Position numbers and translations under genes: made by a program. A DNA stretch of 64,000 nucleotides, taken from the NCBI GenBank assembly GCA_964017145.1, contig OZ024847.1, forward strand, positions 2,170,001 to 2,234,000, given 5' to 3'. Source of the stretch: Agrocybe praecox (taxonomy: Eukaryota > Basidiomycota > Agaricomycetes > Agaricales > Agrocybaceae). The notes beneath the pieces were generated by a model, which was given only the letters and a program-made list of their open reading frames with translations, had not been told where the DNA came from and did not search any database. Shown in pieces: positions 32,400-44,846 of this stretch (its first letter is position 1; every line of letters starts with the position of its first letter).

Positions 32400-35300
32400 A
32401 TGGCAGATCCATTGTCTATTACTCTGGCCGTGATCTCGCTTGCAACAGCACTCAAGGACATTATCGAACTCGCACAAAAGCTCAATGACTCGTTCAAGAA
32501 GGTGCGAAGTCACAGTCGGAGCTGGGAGAATGCCTCAAAGCTGATCATCTCATTCCTAGCCTGGTCGGAATATGCAGAATGCAAGATTTCTGGCTGCAGA
32601 GACGCTCGAAATCGGACAAGAGCTCAAGAAATTCTATGATGGTCATAAGGAGATTCTAGACAATGCGCCGGATATGCAAGACGCCGTACTAAGGCTATTG
32701 AAGTGGGAATTTATGACCTTCAATGACTCAATTTTTATTCACGTCTTGTGTAGGCAAATGGAAGGGGTACATGAGAAGTGCGAACCTATACTGCAAATTC
32801 ACCCTGCCTCGAACGGGAAACTACATACCTGGATAAAGCGAAAGATTGGTTGTTGGTGGAAGCGGAATAACCTGGAGGAAACCATTCGGAATCTGCGAGA
32901 TGGGGCGAATAAGTGTCGAAGTGATTTTATGGTGCGATAATAAGGAGTACGCCATCCGATATGTGCTGACAAGAATGTCGAAGATGTTTTCTTTGTTACG
33001 CATTGAAGCCACCAACGCTCAAACCCAAGCCACTGTGGCACAAACCCACACCACTGCAGTCCAAATCCAGGCCACCACAACTGAAATCCGAGCTGCTGTA
33101 ACACACGGGCTTGCTCGTCCTCATGTACAACCACCATATCTCCGAGTTGCGGAGGACAACCTCCTGGCCTTCCTGGGTTCCACCCCCGTCGTATTATCTC
33201 AACTTCCCCCACATGTCAAATTAGCCGAACACCTTGTGTATAGGGAGGCTATCACCTGTCAAGTGGGCAAGATTGAGGTTCTACTCAAAATGATCGTATC
33301 GGGCAGATTCTATCCCATAGAAGAGCCAGATCAAACACATTTGCAGCCTTTTGATGCTGTCACTTCAACTTGGCTTAACCCTTCCACGAAAGAAGAAATA
33401 GAAGATTTACAATTTGATGTGTTCGCTCAGATTGCAAAAATATGCGAAAACTTAAAAGGCAGAAATAATGGACGAGCAATCCAGGACGGCGCATGGGCGA
33501 TGTCGGATTTATCTGTCCCGCTTACCAACCTTGATATGTACCATGAATCTTTAACAATGTCCCGGTTTTCTGTAGACCTTTATAGGATACTCAGCAAGAC
33601 AAACGAAGATGTTTATGAACCCCACCTTGCGCATGCACTTTACCGCATGGCGTACACGCTTGTGAACATAGGGGAGCTTGTACAGGCCTACAAAGTAATC
33701 ACAGAGGCTGTGACCCTTGGGCGTCGTCTCGTAGCTGCCAGTCCAACCTTCGATGCCCAAATGCAGCTTGGTGTTTTGGTTCGCTGCTCCGCCTATGTTG
33801 CGCGTTGGAATGGAGATTGGGAAAGTGCCATTCGGGACGCAGAAGAAGCGGTACATATTTATGAGTGCTTCATCGGCCAATCCACATCCGTGTTACATAT
33901 GAAAGTAAACATCATGGACAAAATGCGCGGACCAAACGTTATGACGTTGGAAGCCACGCGCGTTCACGACTTTGCTCGTGCATTGGTAGAGCTGCATTAT
34001 AATCTATCTTCAACCGGTAGAAAAAATGAAACAGTCAGTGCAGGAATCAGGGCGCTTGAACTATACAGTGCACTGGAGCAGAGGGGAAATCACGTCTATT
34101 TCAGTGGTTCAATAGCAAATCTCTGTTACTTTCTCGCATCTGACAAGTTTCAGGACGTAATCTCCGTTGAGCAGGCTCTTTCCTACGCACAAAAGGCAGT
34201 GTTTCAATATGAGAAAGTCCTTCAACACACCGGAAATGACCCATACAACCTTCCATTTTCCCTGGCAAGGCAAGGCAAGATTCTATCAGATTTGGGCCGT
34301 GTTGAGGAAGCATATGTGGTGTGCCAGAAACTCGAACAAATAGTTCAAAAGCATATTGAGGATCATCATCTCCATGCCAAATCACTTCTGCAACTAACGC
34401 AAAACCTTTACCATTGCAGGCGTTATGTGGAGGCAGCGTTGGCCGGGGAACAATTGGTTGCAACTTGTCGAGTATCGCTTTTAAATTGGAATCTCTACAA
34501 CGCGTACGCATACACTTCTTGGGCCTTTGAAGGGTCAGGAAACACTCTCAAGGCAGTACAAATTGCGGAATCAGCAGTTAGCTATTTTCGCATTCTGGCC
34601 TTTCACGATTCTAAAAACGTCAAATTTCTTGCCGCAAGTGTTCACAATCTGGCACGTCAATTTTCATCAGCGGCTGAGCACGGACGAGCCCTTAGTGAAG
34701 GGCACGAAGCAATGAAACTGTATAGCAGCTTGATTCAAAAAGACCCAACCGTCCTAGAGGCTTACATGGAAACCCTTCACCTAAATATGGCTATTGCTAT
34801 GCAGGCAAAGATGGGAATCCAGTCGTTGGAAAGAAGTCGAGAGGTCATTCAATGTTCTCGGGCACTGGTCAAGCAGTTTCCGGACCAACAAATATTTCTT
34901 ATTCGCCTCATCTTGGATCATGCCAACCTGTTGGAACACTTAGACCAACTTAAAGACGCCAGCACTGCCGTTGAAGAGGCTCTTAGCTGGTTTGACGCCC
35001 ATCCAGTACAAGATCCAGAATCAGTCAAATTGCACACCGACACACTTCTAGATTCTGGCAGACTTCTTTTTTATCAAGGTCATCTCGACAAGGCATTAAG
35101 TACCTATGACAAGGCGATCGGAGTTGGGCAACCCTTCGCCAACACTTATTCTGTCGCATCCAATATTCTCTGGGCAAAGGCTGAGACCCTCATGATATTT
35201 TATACTATAGGACAAGTTCCACTTGCGCTCGCTAACATTGAAGATTGTCTGACGTTTGCTGCCAAACATGATTTAGAGGAGGATGGGGCGTATACCTTTT

Positions 35301-35935
35301 ACTTGAGTAAAGCATCGCTTATCTACCGATCCAGTGGCGACATCGATAGAGCAGTGTCCAACATGTGGCAGTCAATAAACATTGATAGAGATCTAAACAG
35401 AACTACATTTTCCTGGACTTTGTCCGATCTCCTTGCTGATGCCGCACAAGAAGAAGCTCTTGTTGTTGCAAATGAAGCCATACAAGATTGCCAGAAGTGG
35501 AAGGATCATTCCATGATAACCATCTTGACGGAATTCTATGTACAGGCGCAGTACAGTCTGGCCCTTCGTCTTTTCACCAACAACGACTTTGTTCAGGCAC
35601 GAGAACTACTTCTAGAGGTCCGATCATTTTACCAACAACATTCACAGTCCAGAAATCTTTGGTTCATCAAGCTGGCTATAACCCTATGGGCGTTGGGACA
35701 CCTAGAGTACGCATCAGGCCGACACGAAGAAGGCATCGCTGCCCGAACAGAACTCACCGAGTTGCGAACACAACTTCGACTCATATTCCCAAGCCTCGAT
35801 GATCTTGTGGACGTAGCGCTGAAAAGAGAAAGAAATTTTGTGGCGTGGAAGAACCTTATCAAAAAAATCAATCTTATGTCTGAACACCAGGACGAAGGTG
35901 ATATACACGAAGGCGCAGTAATATCCAAAAACTAG
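32400..35935 (+). CDS. TPR-repeat protein with fungal STAND-like N-terminal helix, copy 2 (intact)
   Basis: Exons 32400-32501, 32560-32702, 32754-32931 and 32984-35935 give 1124 residues with every intron GT-AG and in phase. The start is the ATG of MADPLSI; an upstream in-frame TTG was not used. Residues 1-34 form the hydrophobic helix DPLSITLAVISLATALKDII. Residues 35-140 are charged helices with a WIKRKIGCWWKR segment. From about 250 to 1080 run TPR-like helix pairs (for example AYVVCQKLEQIVQKHIEDH and ANIEDCLTFAAKHDL). No P-loop or NACHT/NB-ARC motif is visible, so it is a TPR scaffold or receptor-like relative rather than a complete STAND NTPase. It is the only undamaged copy of the three. 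A role in self/non-self signalling is inferred only from the family. Confidence 0.88.
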
Positions 35936-36150
35936 GTTTTATTTTGCTATCCTCGATATTTTTTCTTTTCGCTCTCGCCTGCCAACGGTTTTCCTTCTGG
36001 CTCTCCATTCGTTGACATAGACTATTATTTTTTTCTATCATGCTATACAAACTTTGTATCTATTATTCACTATTATTCCAGTCTCTATTGTTCGAGGATA
36101 TGAGTAGGCAGGAAATGCTCAAAGCAAGTCGGCTTTGCCAATGGGCCATG

Positions 36151-36722
36151 CTAGAACTTGTACATGATATCATCGAACAACTTGATCATATCTGCAAGCA
36201 GCTAGCAGTTAATTCAACGACGAGGGGATACAACCCTCACATTTTCCTGGTGATATCTCCAGCCCATATGTTGGTCTCGATCCTTGGAAGGTATTCATTT
36301 CGATAATTACACCAAATAGTTACGTGGAATTGATAATTACACGTCATAGTCTGTTTGGTCGATGATTCCAAATACACGTCTTCCGAACTTAACAGGATCT
36401 TCAAAGGCGACGTTTCTTGTGGAACATTGGCATCCGTTAAAGCTGCGTTGTTCATTGGTATGCCTGGTTAGTACTTGGTGCCTAGAAAGTGTCTCGAACA
36501 AGGCGAGGGGTACTACTATTGGTATGCTGAATGACATGACCTTCTGGAGATGAGGCGGTCAACGTTCATGTCTAGACCGGTGACCGTTCTGTCTATGACA
36601 GAGGCCCGGCAAGCCGGTGTTGCAAACTGTCGATAGACAGACCGGACGATCTGGTAAGAAAATAACCGTACGGAGAGGATGAGGTCCCGTGGCATCACGT
36701 GTAGCGAGCCCACCCTAAACAC
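36151..36722 (-). pseudogene. Remnant of a convergent gene, copy 2
   Basis: Coding-like blocks on the minus strand: near 36700-36560 (YRQFATPACRASVIDRTVTG), near 36537-36340 (PIVVPLALFETLSRHQ, then FEDPVKFGRRVFGIIDQTDY), and a last exon MIKLFDDIMYKF with its stop at 36151. The blocks need at least three introns and I cannot connect them with certainty. Parts match 22130-22330. The family is not recognised. Confidence 0.45.
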
Positions 36723-37040
36723 ATTAGAAAACTTTTGTAATGAAAATAACTTGTGTCTTTGCGTTGCGACTCACGGTGCCTATGATCAGTGAACAGAGGT
36801 GACGTGATTTCAAATCAATAACAAGGTGAGTTGCTTATTGTACGACAAACGAAGCTAGGTGACATGTATGCAACTAGTGAGCAGGATGTTGGGCGAAAAC
36901 GCGCGCAGCGTGTTTCCCGAACCAACGGCACTCCACAGACTGAGACGAGATGCGTTACCCGAGAGCTAGGAGTGAGCGACGCATCGCGTGAGTCTTGATT
37001 CCCAGGCCTGTAGGAGCGAAGATTAGCTCACCTGTGTATT
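36723..37040. other. Left flank of the DIRS-like element
   Basis: No ORF. A terminal repeat would be expected here for a DIRS/Ngaro element, but I found no match to the right flank (41927-42250). Confidence 0.3.
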
Positions 37041-38312
37041 TTAGCGCACAGGCGGTATGATGTATCGTGCAAAGTCGGCTTGAGCTCTTGGAGACAACTG
37101 CATGTAGGGGGCGAGTACCTGTGCATGTTTCGTTAAGTAAAGTTGAAAGGCGTCGCTCGCCCAGCGTCCTTTGGCCTTCATAACTTCGAAAGGTACCCCC
37201 CTAAGCAGGTACTCCAACGTGGCGCCGATACGAATACCGTGACCCTGTAGGGGTTCGAGACCCGCTGCTTTAGCTGCCTGTGCTACTCTTTGTATAAACT
37301 TTGACTTTGTGAGTGGGCGGCGGCCATCTTTGAACTTATACGCAAATAGGTGCTCTGTTTCGGAGGGATTATTTAATTGCCTGATTGAATTGTATGTTAG
37401 CGTTTGGCATCAGCTTCCAATAATAGGCGGGTAGTACCTGTGATGGGCAAGGGCTGCGGTAGGATCTGTTCCCCCTTCCTGTTGTGCCCAGTTCACATCT
37501 TCTCCGGCAGCACATGTTTTCGTTCGAGGAAGGTGGAGAACGGTCATTTCATTCCCATGCCTATCCATGCTTGTGCTCAAACCCGATGGTGTGACATGCT
37601 TTTTCGCGTCAAAGGCGTCTAGCCGGGGGACTGTGAATTCACCTAGACGGGCTGCTGCGTAGAAGCAGGTTGTGAGGCATGCGTAAACCGCCACATCGAG
37701 GGGAGCGGCCATGTTTAATTGCTGTTTCACTGCCAGGATGAAGTCTAGAGTGTATGGGCGCCGTTTTTTGCGCTTGGAAGTGGGTGGTGCCAACTTTTCT
37801 GCCGCGTTTAGCATGGTCTTGACTTCACTTTCGTCTATGTTCCAGCTGATGCCATAGAGGGTGTGCCATGCCCGCAGAGCATGCACATAGTTGTGTAATG
37901 TTTTGTTGGAGTATGCACCTGCCAGGCTAGCCAGAAAAGCGGACACCAGTACGGGACTGGCAGGAGTGCGTTGCCATTCAGGAATGCTTTTTGAATCGCA
38001 ATAGCAATGAAAAGCGAGCAAACCCGATCCGTAAGTTTCTAGCGTTGAATCTGTCCAGGCATTCCCTATGACTGACTCGATCTTTTCTAGATCTTCGACT
38101 GACAGATTTATAGGTTGTCCTCCAGCATCTTTCAGCTCTCGAGAATGATATGGCTTCCACCGATATAACCTCTCTCTTGCCAGGCAGTGCGGACGACACA
38201 CGGATTCAGTTGGGGTGCGATGTGAGGGGTATGGAGCTGGGCGTGCTGCTCTTGTGCTGTCTGGAAGTCCGTTGCAGGTGGTTCTAGAATTCCGTGTGGG
38301 CAAGGTATGCAT
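37041..38312 (-). CDS. Tyrosine recombinase of the DIRS-like element
   Basis: Exons 37438-38312 and 37041-37380 join through a 57-nt GT-AG intron (37381-37437). The core-binding region (TLETYGSGLLAFHCYCDS) precedes the catalytic domain. The first catalytic Arg is in YAAARLGEFTVPRL; exon 2 carries HGIR (His and Arg of the R-H-R-Y set), GRW, and the nucleophilic Tyr in FQLYLTKHAQ. It would insert circular cDNA by site-specific recombination. The start at 38312 overlaps the end of the RNase H frame, as is usual in this order, but the exact start is uncertain. Unlike RT this frame looks undamaged. Confidence 0.78.
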
Positions 38313-40469
38313 ACTCGTTTTCTTCCTCTTGTTGTCGATTGAGCTGCTGACGCTCCTTGTCTGAATAAGGGTTTCCTTGTTTTCGTGCCGGACGGGGTGC
38401 CGGTTTGTGTGTAGTGTCCATTTGAGTCTCTGCATCATGGGCAATAATGAAGGGGCGGAGCTCATCTGGGATAGATATCGGGGGTAGGAGGAGGGCTCTG
38501 GGCGGGTAGATCCCTCTCGAGGGGTTGTCCGCTGGGTTAAATCTGCTTGCGATGTATCTGGTGTGTACGGTAACCCGCGACTTTTTTGTGTACGCAAAAA
38601 TTCTTCGAAATACTTCATTTGTAGGCTTGTTTCGGCTGCGCCCTTTCCACCATCCTTCGACGACCCCCATGTTGTCTCCAAAGACTTTGAGGTGTTTTTT
38701 GTCGGATGGGCAGATGTGCTCGCAGAGGGTTCTCGTAAGGAGTTCGAAACCGACACTTTCTGCCCACCCGATGTCACGTCCTTCGGTCTTCCATCCTGGT
38801 AGTAGTTTCCAAGCTTGCCACCTGTTGCCAATGATGATGCCGATCCCGACACCGGAGCTGGCATCTGAGAAGGCTTGAAAGTCACTGATTTCGACTGGAC
38901 CCGGGATGTCACGGAAGATGTGTGGTCGCTGTAAGGTTTTTTTCCACCACTCAAGGTCTTCTGAAGTGCCGCGAGGTGGGGTGCGTGGTACGAAAGGACG
39001 ATCGTGGAAGATGCTGAGCATGGCTTCCAGAGAGGTGAGGTAAGCCCGACCCTCTCTGATGATATGGCACGAGTGTAACAATTTTCCGTATAGACTTTGA
39101 AGTTGATTAAGAGTGTGTGTATGGCGTCCTTGCCATTCGGTAATGCCTGTAAGATATTTTTCTTTTTTGGAGTCAGGAAGAGCCACAATCTTCGCATCCA
39201 GATCCCAGTTAAAACCAAGATAGGGTACCACTGATGAAAAGGAACTGTCTTCGATGGTTCCCATGGGATGCCCAATATTTTCGAAACATGGTCAATATCA
39301 GCATCTGTGTAGCACAGGTCATTGTTGGATGTGGTTGGCAATTCACGTAAGTCAGTGCTATTATCTTCATCAAATTCTGATAAACCTCCGCCTTCCATTT
39401 CCCCACCACAGTACCATATTCTGCTTCCATCTTGCCGGCGTCCTCCATTTTCCAAAATACGTTGGTGCCATTTACGACATTTTTCATTGTATTCATGCAG
39501 GCAAGACCGTGGGATTGCGAAGAAAATATGGTTGTCAACCCATTTCGATAATGGGCCAATACCAAGTGCACGAAATATATCTGCCCCTGCATCTGCCAGT
39601 CAACCGTACAGCCCACCTGCTGAGGATAGGCCAAAGTTGTTACAGATATTGACTGCAAATCTGTTATTGCCGCGCAGGCGAATGACCAGCCCCACCCATT
39701 GCTCCGGCTTGATTGGTATTGTGCGATATGCTTCTGCCACATCTCGAATAGAGGCTTTTGATCCGGGAGGTAAGTGGAAGATGATGAAGGCGACTGTGTT
39801 AAATGTGCCCCAGGTACATGGGAAATCATCACTATTAATTTGAGAATTAATAGATGCTGTTTCTGGTAGTGGTGTGTGAGGCGACGAAAAATTGTGTACC
39901 GGTCGAAACTTGCCGGGTTTTCCTGGTTTTGGTATGATAGATAACGGGGATGTTTGAAAGGGTCCAATGAGAGATTCAAGTTCAGCCTGGGTAAAAGGTC
40001 CAATGTACCTTCCCGTCTGGAATTCTTTGCTCTCGATATCTTGATATGCTTCGGAGAAGTGTTCCAGGGATATATTATTAGGGGGTGTATATGTACGTCT
40101 TGGGGGTATAATTCCGGCATCGAAACCATGTTCGATGTCGTGGCATAATGTAGGGTAACGAGAAGTGAGATTACATAGTTCGAGCACGTCTCTCCATGCC
40201 CTAGCGATGTAGGGGGTGAGGGCATTATGCCTTCTGAGCTCGAGGGCAATCTTGGGCTCCATGGTCGGATTGTTCGCATCCGGAACAGACGTGGCGCAAG
40301 GGATGGTCTGTGCTGGAGCATCCAATAGGTCGTTGCCAATCCGAGCATAATGGTGATCCCGATGACAAGGAAATAAGTCGACCATTTTCGCTGCGTCGTG
40401 CTTTGGTCTGACCTCCGTCGAATGTTTTGGGGCTGTTGCACATTCTGACGTTGTGTGGGTTCCACCCAA
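38284..40469 (-). pseudogene. Reverse transcriptase / RNase H of the DIRS-like element (broken)
   Basis: RT begins near 40250, with PLSIIPKPGKPGKFRPVHNF. At 39600-39602 an in-frame TGA interrupts a conserved GGLYG-L segment where Arg (CGA) would be expected. The polymerase motif reads KWVDNH instead of V-D-D. Near 39230-39240 the frame shifts by one base (around CCTTTTCATC) and RNase H continues in the other frame from about 39264: VPYLGFNWDLD, FSDASSGVGIGI, FGDNMGVVEGWW. Both single-base lesions (CGA to TGA, D to N) are C-to-T-type transitions. The product cannot be functional from this copy. Confidence 0.75.
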
Positions 40470-41926
40470 GACAAACGGCGCAGACTGATGGGCTTCCTGG
40501 TGTCGCGCCGTTTCGAAAATTCGAGCCAGATGATTCTCCGTTTTTCATTTTGGCAAAGCCAGCTGTCTTTGTGGGATACGGAGCATACTGCCTACTGGCC
40601 CTTCTCGGTGTTGGTGATGCTGAGCGTGAGTGGGCTCTGTAGTGCGATGAACTTGGGGTATGTCGTCTGCTGCTGTGTCGCCCGCTCCGGTTTTGTGAGC
40701 CTTCCCGGTATGACTGATAATCCTTCTGAGCTCGTGTAGGTGTTGATACATTGTATATGGTGTTTTGTAGCTGTTCGCAAATTACCAAATTTGAGATATT
40801 TTGTGAGGCATGTAGCGTATAACGTGGCGCGTGAGGCATGTAACATAAAACGTGGCGCATGAAGCATATAGCATAAAAACATGGCGCATGAAGCATGTAG
40901 CATTATCATAGAATATGGCGCGTGAGGCATGTAGCATAAATCGTGGCGCATGAGGCATGAGGCAAAGGGTATAAGCCACGATGAAGCATGTTTGTAAGAT
41001 AATGTGTGAAAATAAGAAGGGAGAGTTATAAGTACTGATGATTTGATATGATGTCGAAGATCATTACTGACCTCGGTCATGACTTCTGCACGTTTTTGGT
41101 CATGGAATTTATCCGCTACTCCTCTAAGAGTTACCGGATTGATGTTGGCTATGTTGAAGCCTTTGTTTTGGTCCAGCGAATCATGCCACAATCTCCGCAT
41201 TTTGGCTTGGAAAATGATTAGGATTTTGTCGCCATGTGGGCTTAGGCGCATTTCGTGGTCTTCTAACTGAAAGTAAAATTGAGCAAGGGCGTGTACATGC
41301 TTCTCAGGCCATTCTAGTTGACTCATGTAATGGATCATCGAGCTTTTACCCATGCTCATCTGCCTCCAGGTGAGGTCGCAGTCCTTGACGATGTTCTTCG
41401 AAGCTTTGAATGCCGCCATGGGTTTCAGAGCCACTACTCCATTTATTTCGGAAAATCCAAATGCGTCATTCGAGGTGGATCTATCCCCCCCATGATCTTC
41501 CTGTGCTGCCTCGCATCCTTCGGGGGTAAAATAGTAAAGTTCCACCCATTCGAAATTCTTGAGTTTGTTCAGCGCGTAAGCTGATGGCCGCGGCATTATC
41601 ACATTTTCGCATGACAGATTTTCGTCGAAATCATTTATTTTCGCCTTCTTTTTGTCTTGTGGGGCCTCGTTTTCTCTTTCTACTTCGCGCTGTCTCTCCT
41701 CTTCTCGTCGTCTTGCTTCCTCTTCTTGTTGTTCCTGTTCGACCTGTAAGTTCCAGGCGTCGATGCGGGCTTGCCGTCCTTGTTGGTATGCTGCCTCTAA
41801 ATGGGCACTGGCTTGTTCGGCAGTCATCGCCGGTTGTGCTTGAATCATGATGTTAATGACGTTCTCGTAAATGGGGCCACGAAAGTTCGGAACCGGTTCG
41901 AGGTTCGGGTTTTCCAACTGCGGCAT
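40225..41926 (-). CDS. Gag-like protein of the DIRS-like element
   Basis: Exons 41072-41926 and 40225-40770 give 466 residues through a 301-nt intron (GTCAGT...ACAG). The first exon is helical with a Glu/Arg-rich coiled coil (residues about 65-95) and a capsid-like part with LTWRQMSMGKSSMIHYM. The second exon is Arg/Ser-rich (RSGRHSSRRHTPSSSHYRAH), followed by Cys-rich zinc-binding segments CAVCLGWNPHNVRMC and CSGCEQSDHGAQDC. The intron carries a minisatellite, and without splicing the frame would run through the array. It is presumably the RNA-binding structural protein. Confidence 0.72.
40785..40975. repeat. Minisatellite within the DIRS gag intron
   Basis: About six units of 26-35 bp near GTGAGGCATGTAGCATAAAA + CGTGGCGC. 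It lies wholly inside the gag intron 40771-41071. In reverse complement it shares ATGCCTCATGC/GCGCC words with the large array at 27105-28240. Confidence 0.7.
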
Positions 41927-42861
41927 TTCGTGGGGATGATGTTTGCTAGTTCTAGCACAAGGTAATTAGATTATGACTTATGCTAAATTGTAGAGAATGA
42001 AAACAAAACGAGAGTTGACGACGCTCGTTACGCAGATGGGTTTCTGTGAATGCGAGCGAGGTGGCAGAGCGAAGGAAAGAAGTGCACGTGATGCACTTCC
42101 GTCTGCTCAAAGACGATATTCTATCTCTTCGCTTGTGCCTCGCTTCGCTATAGAAACGAATTTATGTCTCGTAACTGGGACGAAAATAACCCGACGACAC
42201 TTGAGTCGAACGCTCAGCAGCAGAATCACGGTGTGGAAGTGCAACCGGTCTGATTAGATTAGATCGTGTACAGACTCTATGTGACCACGACGCGTACATA
42301 GCCGAATTCATTCCATCCTTTGCCTACTACTACCATCGTGCGAGGCTGCTCGATGCGCTTCCGAGCCCAGCTACGCCATCCAGCTGCATACTGGACTGCT
42401 CCAACGGTGTTGTTTAGTAATATCATGGGATCTTGCCATCGGAAATAACCACAATGCTCTTTTTGTTCTACTACTTCAAGTCATATCTATATGTGATGGT
42501 TGCACTACGTTGTGCATCATGGGTTCTGCAATGATGTACAGCTGATATATCTCTCATAGCCTCAAGCAGTGCGTATTTAACACTGTATGCGCAAGGCCAC
42601 AACTTGTTCACAACTTACGTTTGGACCCTTAAATTGCTCAACCATATCCACCATCGTTTACGGATACCGTATCCATAACGAATTTTGGTAGAGGGTCGAT
42701 ACGCTACATGGGATGGAAACAGGTAAGTTATTTTCGAAACATTGTGAACGACGGCTCTCATGCCTTATTTATAACGGATAGATGGGCACCGGGGAGTGCT
42801 GATATATTCAGTGAAATCGGATAATCTCAGGCGACTTTCGTCTTTCTTCGCTTTCCCTACC
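41927..42861. other. Spacer between the DIRS-like element and TPR copy 3
   Basis: Holds the inverted coding fragment at 42251-42402 (listed) and, from about 42410, sequence similar to the upstream regions of TPR copies 1 and 2. A short palindromic stretch, AAGTGCACGTGATGCACTT, lies near 42083-42101. No further gene. Confidence 0.35.
42251..42402 (-). pseudogene. Coding fragment, copy 2 of an inverted pair
   Basis: On the minus strand an open stretch reads YAAGWRSWARKRIEQPRTMV and then VVGKGWNEFGYVRVVVT before a TAG. The diverged counterpart is at 17040-17202 on the plus strand. The protein-like pattern is good, but the fragment has no start or neighbouring exons. Confidence 0.45.
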
Positions 42862-44840
42862 ATGGTAGATCCATTATCCATTACTCTGGCCGTAGTCTCG
42901 CTTGCAACAGCACTCAAGGACATTATTGAACTCGCACAAACACTCAATGACTCGTTTAAGAAGGTATGAATTGACCACCACCGCTAGGCGAAGGCTTCAA
43001 AGCAGATTACCTCATTCTTAGCCTGGTCGGAATATGCGAAGGGCAGAATCTCTGGCTGCGGAAACACTCGAAATCGTACAAGAGCTCGAGACATTCTATG
43101 ACAGACATAAAGAGATTCTAGACAGTGCGTCAGATATGCAAAAGGCTATAATAAGACTTTCGAAGTGCGTGTTTATCACCATTAATCGGGCATTTTTATT
43201 CACATCTCCTGTAGGGAAATGGAAAAGGTACACCAGGAATGCATACCTATATTACAAATTCATTCTGCCTCGGATGGAAAACTACGTACCTGGATAGAAC
43301 GGAAAGTTGGATCGTGGTGGAAGCGGAATAGCCTAGAGAAATCTATTTGGAGCCTACGAGATGGGGCGAACAAATGTCGTAGTGATTTCATGGTACGAGA
43401 ATAATCAATACTCAGCCGGATATTTGCTGATATGAATATTAAAGATATTTGCATTACTACGTATGGAAACCGCCACAGCACAGGTCCAGGCGACGACAGC
43501 TCAGGTCGAAGCCTCGATAGCTCAAACTCAAGCCTCTGCGGTCCGAATTGAGGCCACCACAATCGAAATCCGAGCTGCCGTCACACATGAGTTTGCTCGT
43601 CCTCGTGTACAACCACCACAACTCCAAGTTAGGGATGACAACCTCCTATCCTTCCTGGGTTCCACTCCTGTCATATTATCCCAACTCCCTCCACATGTCA
43701 AATTAGCCGAACACCTTGTGTATAAGGAATATATCACCCTTCAAGTGGGAAAGATTGCCACCTTATGCAAGGACCTCTCCTCAAGCGGATCCTATCCTGT
43801 GGAAGATCCAGATTCTGTGCATTTACAACCTTTCCAGTGTGTAATTTGGTTAAAGCCTTTTACCGAGGAGGAAGTGGAAGGCGTACAATCCATTATCTTT
43901 GCCCTCATGGTGAAGATACAACATAGCATTCAAGGCAGACATCATAATGGATTGTCAAACCAGCGTGGTGCACAAGCAATGGCAAACTTGTCTGTCTGGC
44001 TTGATAATCTCGACATGCATCAAGAATCTTTAACAATAGCACGGTTTACTGTGGACATTTATAGGACACTCACGAAGACAAACGAAGATGTTTATGGACC
44101 GCACCTTGTGCATGCACTTTACCTCATATCGTACAGGCTTATGGACACTGGGGAACTTGTACAGGCCTACAGAGCAATAACAGAAGCTGTGACCATTGGG
44201 CGTCGTCTCGTGGCTGCCAGTCCAACCTTTGAAGCCCAAATCCTACTTGCTGATTTGGTTCGCTACTCCTCGTGTGTTGCGCGTCAGAATGGAGATTTGG
44301 AAAATGCCATCAGCGATGCAGAAGAAGCGGTACAAACCTACGAGCGCCTAATTGGACAACCCACATCCGTGTTACAAATGGAAGTAATCGTCCTTGACAA
44401 AATGTGTGGACCAATTGTTATGACAGTGGAAGCCACGCGCGTTTACCAATTTGCTGATGCATTGAAAGAGCTGCATTACAGTCTATCTTCAACCAAGAGG
44501 AAAGATGAATCAGTAAGCGCGGGAATAAGGGCGCTCGAACTATACAGTGCACTGGAGCAGAGGGGAAATCACACCGATTTCAGTGTTTCAATAGCAGATC
44601 TTTGTTACTCTCTCGCATCCGATGACAATCAGGACGTAATCTCCGTCGAGCAGGCTCTTTTCTATGCACAAAAATCGGCGTCTCAATATGAGAAGGTCCG
44701 TCAACACACCGGAAATGTCCCGCACGACCTTGCTTTTTCCCTGGCAAGGCAAGCCAAGATTTTATCAAATTTGGGCCGTGTTGAGGAAGCATATGTGGTG
44801 TGCCAGAAACTCGAACAAGTAGTTCAAAACCATATTGAGG

Positions 44841-44846
44841 ATCATC
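44841..44846. repeat. Target-site duplication, left (ATCATC)
   Basis: ATCATC precedes the element and recurs at 47435-47440. Copies 1 and 2 of the TPR gene have a single similar stretch here. Confidence 0.7.

Larger units (their letters stand above)
37041..41926 (-). mobile_element. Degenerate DIRS/Ngaro-like (tyrosine recombinase) retrotransposon
   Basis: Read leftwards the order is Gag, RT, RNase H, tyrosine recombinase, which defines the DIRS order; there is no integrase. No LTRs flank it. The RT frame has an in-frame stop, a one-base frame break and an altered catalytic motif, so the copy is dead at least for RT. Split direct or inverted terminal repeats were not located, so the ends given are those of the coding region. 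Confidence 0.82.

Noticed and set aside
36151..36722. Oxidoreductase or P450 identity for the convergent gene remnant
   Set aside because: Only short blocks are readable and none shows a diagnostic motif.
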